NCBI GenBank assembly: GCA_019916065.1
Contig: CM034233.1
Span: forward strand, 5,276,516 to 5,340,515
DNA: 64,000 nucleotides
Reading direction: 5' to 3'
Source: Vitellaria paradoxa
Lineage: Eukaryota; Streptophyta; Magnoliopsida; Ericales; Sapotaceae
The stretch's first letter is position 1. Every line of letters begins with the position of its first letter. The notes under the pieces are model-generated. The model saw only the letters and a program-made list of their open reading frames with translations, was not told the origin of the DNA and ran no database searches. This document shows positions 40,101-53,600 of this stretch, in pieces. The position numbers and the translations under genes are program-made.

Positions 40101-43100
40101 TCTATTAGCCTTAAACAAGAATCCATCTTGAAGAAGGAATTTGTCAGAAACTTCAGACTTTCCATTCAGAAGCTCTAGAAAAACTTCCCCAAAGTCAGGA
40201 CATGACTCATACTCATCCTTAAGCCTATCAAATCTTATAACCTTAATGCTCATGACAGAAAGTAAGGACACACGACGACTAAGGGCATCAGCTATCTTGT
40301 TCTCAACTCCTGACTTATGTTTTATGACAAATGAATAGGCTTGCAAGTACTCAATCCAACGACTATGCCTATGATTAAGCTTTTTTTGGGAACTTAAATA
40401 ACACAAAGCTTCATGGTCAGAATAAAGGACAAACTCTTTCGGGAATAATAATGACGCCAGTAGCGTAAAGCATGTACCACCGGATAAAATTCCTTATCAT
40501 AGGTGGAATATTTTTGTTTAACCTCACACAATTTCTCGCTAAAGTAAGCGATAGGGTGACTGACTGAGTACTCCTCCAATACCTACTCCTGATGCGTCAC
40601 ATTCTACCTCAAATACTTTCGAAAAATCAGGAAGATGCAACATAGGGGACTCAATCATTCTTTTCTTGATATTCTCAAAGGCCCTTGCAGTGTTTTTTGA
40701 CCACTTAAACTCTCCTTATTTCATACATTCAGTTATAGGGGGCAATAATGGTGCTAAACCCTTTGATAAACCGGCGATAAAAAGTAGCTAACCCATGAAA
40801 ACTCCACACATCAGGAATAGTTTTAGGTTTGAGCCAATCTAGAATTGCTTTAACTTTTGAGAGGTCAGCCGAAATTCCTTAAGAGGACACCACAAATCCT
40901 AGGAAGATAACCTTATCAGTAAAGAATGAACACTTCTTCAAGTTGGCATAAAGGTTTTCTTTCCTAAGGGTGGAACAGACTTGAGTAAGGTGGTCCATAT
41001 GGTGATCCCTACTTTTACTATAAATAAGGATATCGTCAAAATAAACCACCAAAAACTTTCCTATGAATGGTCTAAGCACTTGAGTCATTACTCTCATGAA
41101 GGTACCAAGGGCATTTGATAGCCCAAAAGGTATGACTAACCACTCATAAAGGCCATTTTTAGTTTTAAAAGCGGTTTTCCATTCGTCTCCTGGCCGAATT
41201 CTAATCTAATGGTACCCACTTTTCAAATCAATTTTAAAAAAAAACTGTGGCACCTGCCACCATGTCTAACATATCATCTAGGTGAGGGATAGGAAAACAA
41301 TACTTTACAGTTATCTTGTTTATTGCCCTACTATCTACACACATTCTCCAAGAATCATCTTTCTTTAGAGTTAAAAGGGCTAGAACAGTATAGGGACTCA
41401 TACTCTCTCTAATTTTTTATGAAGTTCATCAACTTGCCTTTGTAATTAACATCCTCAGTAGGATTCATCCTATAGTGTGGCAAGTTAAGAAGTGTAGCTC
41501 CTGAGATGAAATCTATTGCGTGTTGGATGTCATGCAATGGGGGTAAACTATTTGCGAGATCCTCAGGAAAAACATCTTGAAACTCCGCAAGTATCCCACT
41601 TGCTTCTCCTGATGTGGCGTACAGAAAGTCCATAAGAACTTCCTTGACTACCAAGGCAAACATAATACATTCTTTCCCACCCATATCACGAATGAGTTTT
41701 TTAGGGCTAATGAAGTTCAATCCCTTTCTACTTATCACTTACTTTCCTTTGCTGGGATTAGCCTGTTTTGGAGGAATAGGCTTGAGATGAATTTTCTTGT
41801 CATTAAACATAAAGGAGCATGAATTGGAATGGCCATAAAGAGTGACATCTAAATCAAACAACCATGGCCTTTCCAAAATAATATGGCCTACATCTATGGA
41901 AATCACATCACACCAAATTTTATCTTTATAATCAAGGAACTGAATAGGCACCTGACAACGGTCTTTTACCGTTATAGATGAGGCATCTACCCAAGAAACA
42001 TTATATGGGTGAGGGTGGGAAACAGTTTGAAGTCCTAGACGGGCAATTATACTTGAAAATACTGCATTGATGCAACTATCACTATCCACTATGACCTTAC
42101 AACCCTTATCATTAATCTTAGCATAAACCAAAACCAAACCAAGCCTTTTCCCACTAGGTGGAGTCAGCTATATGGATTTGTCGACACCAATTAGATCTAG
42201 TTAGGGCCATGTCCTCCGATAGATCTAGGTAGGTCAAGTTATGTTTAATAGTTTCTTTCCAACTTATCTTGGGTCTTCCTCTACCTCTCCTACTCCTGGC
42301 AATCTCCATACTTTCACACCTAATAGGTGCCTCCGCTGGACGCCTTCTAACATGGCCAAACCATCTTAATCGATTTTCTCTCATTTTATCTTCAATCGGT
42401 GCTATTCCTACATCATTAATCTTAGCATAAACGTGAAAAATGGCATGACAACGCTAGTCTTCCGTCTCTCGGGCTTGTGTGAGGATACACTGAATTGCAC
42501 CCATTCGATGGTTGTTAAAAGTGAGTTGTCTCTCTCCTACACTAGGAAAATGGTCCTAAGACATCCCACTAAATTTTCCTCATACTTTTCATCCACATCT
42601 TCAAATTCCTCCACATTAGATTCGTATACTTGCTCCTCTATTGACTCATCATCCTCGACTCTCCCATTCTCCCCAATAACTAGAGCTCGGGAGAGACAGC
42701 TAGCAGATACATGTCCAAAACCGTGACACTTAAAACATTGGACTCGAGAGTTATTTCTAGAATTTTCAAGTAAGTTATCCTTATTCTTATTATCTTTCAC
42801 AATCTGGGTACTAGGAGGTAGTCCCAAAATAGACGTAGTGTTTGATAAGGAAGGGCGGTTATTAGGGGGGCGACTATCATTGTGCTTTGCAAATTGGGGC
42901 TTAGCTACTAGTTCATAGTTTTGGACCAGAGTGTAGGCCTCGTCTAAAGTGGTGATTCTCCTAAAGACATCCTCTCTTCGTAGCTCATCATTAAGACCAC
43001 GCCTAAACTGACTCAAAGTAACGGCCTCATCCTCCTGAACATTACATCTCATCATGAGTTCATCAAACTGGGCTATATAATCCTTCACTGGTCTATTGCC

Positions 43101-46100
43101 TTGTCGAATATCGTTCCATTGATCTAGCAGATTACCATGATAGGACAAAGACAAATACTTGAGCTTAAGCATCAGTTTCATCTCCTCCCAATCTACAACC
43201 AGGGGTTCATGACGCCCAATATAAGTGGGCACTCCCTGTTAGTTTCATTTTCGCAAATCAACACTTTCTCTCTTCAGAAAACTGGTACCACTCAAAAAAG
43301 TGGTCCATGTCTTTTAGCCATTTGGTGAACACCCAAGGATTTAGGCGGCCATCAAAAGTCGGGACTTTGACTTTGATTTGTTTTATTAATTTATTATCAT
43401 TACACTCAAGTGACCTATCATTTCTATGACGTGGCACTAGTTCTCTATCTTGATTCCTAGGCCTAGTGTGTTCCTCAATTATGTCTACCCTAGCGTTTAA
43501 TATTTGAATAGCTTCAGTGAAGACTGCTAATTGGGTTTGCAATTGGTCATCTGCCATAGTGTTAGAGGATGTCAGTGTGCGACCACTACGTAATTGCATA
43601 CAAAGATTCCATGACTAAACTTGTTGATATCAATAACAACTCTCGCAATTTACTACTAATATAAACTTAAGTGTTTATATGTAAAGACACGTAAAACTCT
43701 AGATGTTGATTAGATAAATCGAATAAGGTGCAAGCAATAGTCCTACCTTTTTTTTTTCTTTTAAACGGGGGATCAAAGCATGAAAGAAATAAATGACAAA
43801 TAAAATATCATTGGCTTAAGATGTATTTGGTAAAAGTATTCCTTTCGCTATTCAAGGCTTCCAAGTGATAAAAGGAAAATAGGATAGGATGCAAAATAGG
43901 AAGGAATAATTGTGGGCACTGGGATTATTTTTAAAGAAATGAGTTTTGGGATGATTGGAGTCGTAGTGCACACAATAATTCAATTAATTGCTAAAATAGA
44001 GTAGTTAATAGCACAAAAATATAATGAAACGAAGATACCGTTCAAATTGGGAATCGGGAGTGCACTGGTGACCTGAAATATGCCAAAATAGGCTGATAGA
44101 GTGTTCTAAAATTCACTGGAAAGTCGCCGGAGTTCGCCAGAAAGTCACCGAAGTTTTCTCAGAGGTCGCTGGAGCTTCGCCGGAGCACAGGTTAGATCAC
44201 TGGAGTGTGGTGGTTATTCTGAACTTCGCCGGAGGTCGTCGGCCGATCACTGGAAAAGTCACTGAAGGTCGCTAGAGTTACCGGCGAGTTCACCAGAGGT
44301 AGGTGGTGCCAATGGTGGGGTTCGCCGGAATTAAATATTGGTAGAAACTGCATTGAAAACGTACTCAAAGGGTTTGAGGGTGCATAGGGTGACGGCGGGC
44401 AGTGGCAACTGTTGCGACGGCTGCTATTTTTTTTTTAACCAGAACAGTGATCGGGGTTTTAGAAAGTTTGTAGGATCCTTTGCTCTAATACCAAAGTTGG
44501 TGTAGAATCGTAGAGAAGAAGGAGAAGAATAAGGAAGAAGGAGAAGAAGAGAAGAGGAGAAGGAGAGGGAAAAGAATAGTAGCCGTAGGGAAGAAGCAAT
44601 CAAAATATCATTCAATCAATAATGTTCTGTTAACCCTAATTAGGGTTTAAATAGAAAATATCATGGGCATAACACAAAGGCCTAAACTAAAATAAACCTA
44701 ATATTAAAATAGCCCAAAACAATAGATCCAAAATAATAAATAAAATAAAACATAATTAACTAAAATAAATATTAATAACCAGTCCATAATAATAATGGTT
44801 GGGCCTCCTTGACCCAATGTCCATACACACGTCCATATCGTCTACTAGTGTCCGCACCAAGTAGCGAATGCTTTTAAAATAACATGATTTATTTAAGGTT
44901 ATGTCGTTCTCGGTAACCTATCAAAAAACATACGTCAATTGATTTACTTCTCAACAACCTTTGACACTTACTTTTCAATTGTCTTGATAAATATTTGAAG
45001 ATATTTAATCTGATTGAGTTTTGAGAGGCAAGCCTACAACTGCAAATCATATTGTTACAATGATTGAACACACTTATAAGCTAGCCTTATGGATACGTGA
45101 ATCTGCATGTCCCAATGATCTGTCATTATTAATTGAGGTCAACAAGAGAGTAATATTAAAACCATATACTTCAACCACTAAGTGGTCATTTTACATCTCA
45201 TCAATGTTATCAAAATGTGGGACAAAAATACAGAAAATAGTGTTTTCAGTCCCTGACGAAGTGTTTAGAAAATGCAATATATCAATTGCTTACAGTCTCT
45301 TGTAAATATATGGGATTTAAGTAGATTTCAAAGATGGTGTTTCAATCGCTTATGAATTATGAAGTCTTCGGAAACATGGAATAACAAAAGTTCAAAATAA
45401 TTTAATTAAAGATGATAGTATTGCAAGATTTGCAAGTCCTTATGAGGTTCTCGAAGTTAAAATAACATATAGATTTTCAAATTAGGTCCAAATAACCCGC
45501 CCTGGATCTAGGGCCAATTCCCTACTTCATGAATTGCAAGAATCAAAAAAATCTATGGAAGGGATAGATTTGGTTTCAATTCATCTCGATTCACCACTAC
45601 ATTTGATTTGGAGCTAAAATTTGAATCAATTACGTGGTGCATCAAATTCGAATTGTGAATTTCCAACTATTAGTCTAATAGAAGCTATGTTTAATGCTTC
45701 ATTGAACTTCTTATCTCAAAAATTGTTAGTAAAATGGCAGCAAGTGCATGAGGCTCCCTCCAATATGGGTTATGAGGAGGGTCAATGTATGCAACCTTGT
45801 CAAATGCGTAGGGAGATTTTTCTGTATTTTGAACCCCCCTGATAGGGTGACATTTGAGAGCCACCTGTCTATTGCACCAAAGGCACCCCCATCTCAAACC
45901 TATCTGTAATGTGGAAAAAAAAATTATTGTCCTTATCTCATCTCAAAACAGGATGTCAATGGCCTATCGCATAATTGTAAAGCACACAAATCTCCTTTTG
46001 TATGGAATAGGGTTTATTGGTTTTTATCTTAGTATGCAAAGCTATTTTGGTAGTGTTTGCCATGTTGATGTTGCTTTATTTCTTCAGCTCAGAATCAAGA

Positions 46101-49100
46101 CAAACCAACCAGTTGTGCTCCATCAGTCGATGTGATTCAGACTCTCTTTCAAATGAGGTACATATCCTTTACATTTTCCTCCCATATGGCATCAAAGCCT
46201 TTTTCTCCCTGAAGTGTCCGTGCATCATGTATAGCACATCCTGATTCATCATGCATTTGTGCATTAACTCAAACCACCATTCATACAACTTCAAAGTGGA
46301 GCCTACTATGTAATATTAATTTATTTTGAATTTTTTATATTTAATACAGTAGATTTAATAAAGTAGATGATTTGTTTTAATCTAGTTATTTGTGAGACTG
46401 GCTGCTTCTTGGTAATCAGATGTCTTGAACTTGGTTTTGAACATATGACAGTCCCTAGGTAAGGGGGGCAAGTATGTACCTGAGGATAATTGTTGAAGAG
46501 ACAATGTGATTCAATCGCGTGATAGAAAGTAAGTCTACAATACATAATAAGGTAGTTCTTCACTCTCTGAGAGCTTGAGCTTTTAGGTGAGCTAGTGGCT
46601 AATAGTTTAACATGGTATCAGACCAAGTAAAGGTCCAAGTTCAAACCTCATCACTAGTTGCATGTCTGGCTCATTTGAAAAAGTTATCTTGCCACAGTTG
46701 AGGGAGTTTGTTAAGAGAAAGTAAGTCTAACATAATTTATATAGATATAAATTTTCTGTCTCTAATAGTTTGAGTTTTTAGATGTGATGGTGGCTAAAAA
46801 TTTAACACAACCAAACGACCTTCCTTTGACAATGCTAAGTTAGAAGTGGATGCTTCAAAAGCTTAAGCTTTTCAGCAATGAATATCAAGCCCTCAAATTA
46901 ACAATAACCAAGGGTGACATCATTGAGAAGTATCTATATCACAGCTGTCCTCATGGTGGCTGCATAAACTAATGAAGTTGTTTGGATTTTGTGATCTTGA
47001 TAGTTTCAAATGGTTTTGGAATAGTTGTCATCACTTGACCCAATTCGAGTGCATTTTTATATTGGTTAGAATAGATGACTAAGAGTCTTTTATGCCAGTT
47101 TAATTGTGTCCTTTCATTGGAAATGTTTTACATTAGTTAAATCTTTAAAATGTCTGTTTGCCTCAGATTGCTTCACGTTTTGATTTTTCCTGAATTTAAA
47201 GTTTTTGTCTTCTGCAGATAGCAAGAGCATCTTTAACACCAGAGTCAAGTTACATTGCTAAACCAGCTGCTTCATGGCTTGATGATTTTCTTGTGTGGAT
47301 ATCTCCAGAAGCTTTTGGTTGCTGTAGGAAGTTCACAAATGGAAGTTATTGTCCCCCTGATGATCAGGTAAAAAAATAGCCGGCGTTTCATCCATGGTAT
47401 TGATCATCCCACGTGGCCCTTGTCTGCTGGATTGCCACGGCTGTCCATTGATTGACCTTGTGTCTGTCCTTCCGCACAACTGGCTCAATCCTGTCCCTTG
47501 GATCCTTCCCACACATATCACCCTGTATAGAGCCTTCTCTTCTGCATCTGTTTCTCCCAACTCTTCTCCTTCTTCACCCCTCTGCTTCCTTAACTCTCAG
47601 CTCTCTCCCTCTCTCTCTCTCTCTCTCCCCTTTCTGGTTTCAGCTCTCCCTTCTATAGCTCTGTTATTCTCTTCTCCTCTGGTAACCCCTTGTTTGTCTT
47701 CCTCCTTCAATCTCACCACAGTAACCCTAGGCACATATAACATAATCATGTTTACACCTAAGGATATGATTTATTTCATTCTTTTTGTTAGTTTGTGAAG
47801 CATTTAACTTTGGTCTTATTGCTTATATTTCCTGTTATTTGGGATCAGTTATGGAAATACTTTTTAGTTTATTCACATAAAATTTCCTTCCAGCCTCCTT
47901 GTTGTTCATCCAGCGATGGTTCTTGTGGCCTTGGCGAAGTATGCAGAGACTGCACCACGGTAATTTCCAACTCTTACACGTGTCACTTTTCTTCATTATT
48001 GTATATCTCCACACCCAACATACCAGGATTTGACAACTAACTGTACCAGAGTTGTCCAGTGTTTCCATCACTCAGATCTACAAAATGACCGTCCATCTAC
48101 AGCACAATTTAGGGAGAAGTTGCCATGGTTCCTAGCTGCTTTACCTTCTAATGGTTGTGCAAAAGGTGGCCACGGGGCTTACACTAATAGTGTGGAACTC
48201 AAAGGTGAGTGAGTTTGCATAATATTTTTCTTAATAATTGTATTTAGCATTTTTTCTAATATCAGATGCCTATGCATGTTTTATTTTTTAGTTCATTATA
48301 TATATACACCAACATTGTGTATTTGCCTTCCGTTCTTCTCATGCTTCCAAATCTTGTATGGCATTTTTTTTGCCCTCCATTCTATCTACACTCTGTCTTT
48401 TTTTCTTTTTTTTTGGGGGGGGGGGTAAATATTTGAATTAAATTATAAATGCCCTCTCTCACTCACCAAATCTGGCAGTCAGTGAAATATTTACATTAAA
48501 TAATTTATGTTACAATTTTTCTATTTTATTAACAAATTAAAATAATTAAATAAAATAAATATTTAATAACAGCAATTTGTAAATATTATCAATGGGTTTT
48601 TCTCAAACTTTTGATTAGTAAATATCTATCATATTTACCTCTATCAAAACATGAAAGGACAAAGAGAGAGACACGAGAAAAGAACAGAGAAAAAAGATAC
48701 AAACAAATAGAGAGACTTTTATTAGGACGCTACATTGTAGATGATGAGTAAGTATTAAGATTTTATGTTATATATGGTGATCTAGAATATTTATAGAATA
48801 TATTGTAAGGAAGTTAAATCTCTACATTTATAACAAAATATATAATTTTGTATGTAAGACAAAAATATGGTTCGGAAAAATTTGAAACTCAAATTTTCAA
48901 TATAAAATAATTATGGAATATATTATGAGGAAAATTAAATCTTTACTTTTATAACAAAATAGACAATTTTTGTGTAAGACAAAAATACGGTAAGGATAAA
49001 TTAGTTATTCAAATTAAGTTAAATAATTCAAAATTTCAACTAATTTAAGTATGACACCTAAAACAATTCAACTATTAAAACAACCAATAAGATTGTGAGA

Positions 49101-50592
49101 TGTCATTTTTAGGCACAGTTTGGTGTGCCAACTGTGCCTAAAAAACAAAAGAAAACAAAATAAAACTCTAACAACTTCTAAAAACTACTAAAATTCTCTA
49201 TTACACTTTTACACATTCCCACCTTAACTAATTTCAAAAAAGTTAAATATTTTGCTAAAAAAAATCGAAGCCTGGGAGGGAGATTTACCGAGTAAGAAAA
49301 TTTTTTTTTGGTAATCATGTTCTCCAACTTCAAAATTTTTGAACAAGTACCATTGTGGGGTGGGTCACAGAAACCATTAGAATGGATTGGCCAAAATTGT
49401 TCCCACGGTATCATTTTGTTCTGCCGAAGCGCTGCAGCGCAGTACACAAATTGGGGGGTTTTTTAAATCCGTTAGAACGGATTTTAGAGAACTGTTCTAA
49501 CGGTTGGTCACTGTTCATCTCCAAAAAACGCGGTTTGAAAGAAATATCAAATGCTAAATTTACCTAAAATCACGTTTTATCTTCTTTTTTTTTCTTATTT
49601 TTAACCACTCCAAACGGGCCTTTAATATTATTTAATTCAAAATTATTCTGAGAGATTCTGCTTCAATGACCTCAAGTTGTTTTGCTATTTATTTATGTAT
49701 ATAATAGATAAATATTCAAGTTTTATAAATAAAATGAATTACTATATTGAATATAAAATATTATTCAAAATAAATTATTTAATTGAACATAAATTGTAAC
49801 CAATCAAAATTGTGACATATCATTTTTTTATTAAATTGAAAAATGAATCGCTTCAGTGACCTTCATACCATTGAATCTTTTAAAAAATATATATAAAATA
49901 TTAATTTTAAGCTTGAGAAATTTGAATTTATCTTTAAAATTTAATTATAATTGTGAAAAGTGATTAAAATTTTTGAAAGGAATATTGTTTAAATATCAAT
50001 ACTAAAAGTTTAAAAATAAGGATTTATAGTAAATTATGTAATTAGTTTAAAATGTTTGTTATTTATTACGTACTTCAAATAATCCATATAACAACAACAA
50101 CATAAGCCTTATCTCACTAGGTGGGGTCGGCTACATGAATCACACGGCGTCACTGTATCTTGATTAACATTGTATTCAAGCCATACAGCGCGTTACTTCC
50201 AGGTAACAACCTAGCATTAACACAGTTTCTCCGTTGATCCATATCATAAAAGATTCGACAAAGTAACCTAGCATTAACACAGTTTCTCCGTTGATCCATA
50301 TCATAAAAGATTCGACAAAGTTTTACGCTAGCTGTCGACTACCTAACACAACCTTCCTCGTTTATCCGGGCTTGGGACCGGCTATGAAAAAAAAACATAG
50401 GTGGAGTTATTTCAAATAATCCTAATTAAAAATAAAAAAAAAGAAAAATTAAAAGTAGCATATATATAAATTTAGATATCTAGTGTATAAATAAGTTAGG
50501 GAAAAAAAATAATGTTGAGTGTGTTTTCAACAATATATATATATACTCCTATTGTACTCACCTTATTTGTTTTGAAGAATCATGTTGTGAAG

Positions 50593-50650
<58 letters not shown>

Positions 50651-53600
50651 GCATAGAATTCATGTTCTGTGATCTTGCATTTTAGTACTATAAATACACT
50701 ATTTTTTTTAGTAATAGCACTCCATTTTTATATTTGAAATTTTAAATGCTACATGATTAGTTTTCAAAAAATGTTATAATTAAACATTAATCAAAGAACC
50801 AATACTTTTATGACATGTGTATTATTATATTTTATAAATTCAAAATTTTAAGAAAATTGTATTGGAACTTTAAACTTACATACTGTCTTTGACTCTCTTA
50901 AGTTTCAGAAAGTTATATATAGATAGTCGTTGGTTATATATATCTCTCTTTTTATATATAACTCTCTGTTTTTGGCTCTAAGTTTCAGACAATCTAACCA
51001 ACTACTATTTATTATATATATAACTCTCTTTAACTCTCTTAAATTTTATAAAATTCAGACTATGATATTTTAATTTATATATATATGTGTGTGTGTGTGT
51101 AAAAGAGTAAGGTGCATGTGGCAATTCTAACTCCTCTTCCTCTTCTAGAAAAAGAAAAGGAAAAGATTCCCATCAATTTGATATTTTAATTTAATTTTCT
51201 TTCAAAACATTGAAATTTCTTTTGCATCTTTTATCCACTTACTAACTTTTTTTTCTTAAATCTCTTTTAAATATTTTCCTCTAACATACCACCTTTTAAT
51301 TTCTCCTCTCATTCGGTTCCTTTCATCCTCTTGCTCTAGTTCCCCCCCCCCCTTATTTACAGTTTTATTGAATACAATATGACAATATATATCTTATCAA
51401 AAGTTATAGATCAACTATTGAATTTATATGTTTCTTATTGTAAATAGAAATATAGTTTTCAAAGTTATAGGATTTTTTATTTTATAGTTCATGTATATTT
51501 TTGTTCTTCCTTTTTATTTTTCAAGTACTGATTTTTATTTCATCAAAATATTATGCTAATTAGTGATGGATTGTTCTTGTACTTATAGGAGGGGGACAAA
51601 CTAGAATATTGACAGAGATTTATAACATGTGTTTTTTTTCCTCTTTTATTAATAAATTTGGATTTTATATACGAAATCAAATTGCTAGATGCTAAATTTT
51701 TTATTTTTTATTTTTTATTTTTTGTGTTATGCAGAAGAATTTTTTAATTTAATTTAAGTTTCATTTATGAAAGTTCTGTTTCACTGCATTTTTCACAAGT
51801 ATTTTGGAATTTTTTTTAACTAAATCTGTCTATTATATTTATTTAATATTAATATTTCTTTTTCTCAATTTACCAATACTCTAAATTTTTTAATCTATTT
51901 AGGTTCTACGAAAACTTGATTTCATCATAAATATTTATCCATTTTTACTTATAAATTACTTTAGCCCTTTTTAAATAATATAAACTTTTCATTTCTAAAT
52001 AAATAAAATAGAAATTCTCTCATTTTAAATAAAAAATAAAATGACAAAATATTTATATAATCTATATTGAAATAAAAACAATCAATATATTTTTCAATAA
52101 TAACACCACAAATGGTAATTTTATTAAACATTCCCACAATTATGAAAATATCTTCTTAATATTCTAAAAATATTAATAACTTATTATGATATTTCAAAAT
52201 CACTTTCTTGATTTTTGCATAGTATATCTTGTATTTATGAAACATCATCCTAAAATAACTTCCACTATATTTTTGTGCAAAATCTATTTATATATGTATA
52301 TATATAGTAAGAATTGACATCGATGGAAAATGATAAATAAAAAATTCTCCATTAATTAGATCAGGTTTTGACACTACTTTTTGTTATTATAGACTTTTCA
52401 ACTCTATTCAAATAAGAAAATATCCTCACTTCCTCCTCTCTGTTTCCTTCAGAAATGGAATTGAAAATAGAAAAACAAAATAAAATAAAATAAATCTAAG
52501 TATCTCTCTCGAAAAGAAATTTCTTTTCTATAAAAGTTAAAAGGGCAATTAGTGCATACGACTTTCACATTACAGGGTTCAAGGAGGATCAAATGTATGC
52601 AATGCAACCTTCTCCTCGCTCTGATTCAAAAATTGAAACTTCTGAAAAATACAATCTCATTGCTACAAAAAGAAAACAGAGAATATTTTGTAAAATAGTG
52701 CTATTAACTTGAATCACCAAAAAATAAATTAATACATACATTATCCTTTAAATTTATGTGTCCAAAAATTTGGATTAACCTCTAAAAGTTATCATAAAAA
52801 TATATTCTTAAATTTTATATTCCTTTTTAAATCTCAATGCATTGCATGGGTTTCTTGTTTGTCATGTAATATGCGGTTGTTTTGTATGAATTCATGCTTA
52901 GTAACTTTCTGTCATCAGGTTACGAGGATGGTATTATTAAAGCATCAGCTTTCCGTACATATCACACCCCTCTTAACAAGGAAGTACGGCTCTATCCATG
53001 CATAGTTAGATATAAAAGATCTTTCAGTCATCTTTTTATTTCACATTATGGTTCTCAACTTTAATGCTCCTACAACTTATTTCAGATTGACTATGTCAAC
53101 GCATTGAGAGCTGCACGTGAATTCAGTTCCAGGGTTTCTGATTCTTTGAAGGTAACATGAATCATTGGATGTAGAATTTCCAGCATATGTAGTAGGACTA
53201 CTCCCTTTCTCTCTCTATTTTTTTTTTTTTAATATATGTTTGATAACATATATGTTTGAATCATTCTTTTTTTTTTTTTGTTTGGTTTGGTTTGGTTTAT
53301 GTTTTATAACGATGGTGATATGAAATTAAGAATGAGAGTTCTACCATTTTTTTTTTCTCTCTTGTATTTATGCTTGACATTTTGAGGAGAGAAAAAAAGT
53401 GTTTTGATTCTTTTGAATCAGCGTTGCAGCTAATATGGTTCCTGCAATCATGACTGTGAAATACAAAATAGGAAGTGTAATATTGCTAGAGACTAGCATG
53501 CTGCTCATTTCGTGGTTTTCATCAAATTGCGCTGGGTGGCAGCATTTTCTTTATTTTTTCATATTTTCTATGCAATTAAACTAGAGTGAATGGATCTCTT

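Larger units (their letters stand above)
38351..44859 (-). mobile_element. Ty3/Gypsy LTR retrotransposon with chromodomain-like end, broken, antisense in NPC1 intron 25
   Basis: A 6.5-kb element with LTRs beginning TGGTG and ending CACCA, flanked by a perfect 5-bp target duplication AGTAG (38346-38350 and 44860-44864). Minus-strand order is gag, protease, reverse transcriptase, RNase H, integrase (Gypsy order), and the integrase C-terminus ends in a chromodomain-like motif, pointing to the chromovirus branch. The LTRs differ at roughly 8% of comparable positions plus purine-repeat length changes, so it is the oldest of the three LTR elements. Many stops and a nested LINE make it inactive. Confidence 0.95.
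35865..46087 (+). other. NPC1 intron 25, 10.2 kb, containing a Gypsy element
   Basis: Contains an RTE LINE remnant (about 36138-36935), AT-rich sequence of no recognised type (36936-38350), the Gypsy element 38351-44859, and AT-rich sequence to the acceptor. The last part (44865-46087) shows short open stretches but no recognisable protein. Confidence 0.85.
48205..52918 (+). other. NPC1 intron 29, 4.7 kb, AT-rich
   Basis: Very AT-rich. Holds a MITE-like element (49112-49620), a short RTE-derived element (50086-50410), a (TTA)n microsatellite (50595-50650) and a TA/TG run at about 51081-51101. No gene was recognised in 51100-52918. Confidence 0.8.

Noticed and set aside
47394..47798. 134-codon open frame in intron 27
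   Set aside because: Pyrimidine-rich intron translated as Ser/Leu/Pro-rich low complexity; NPC1 exons on both sides join without it.
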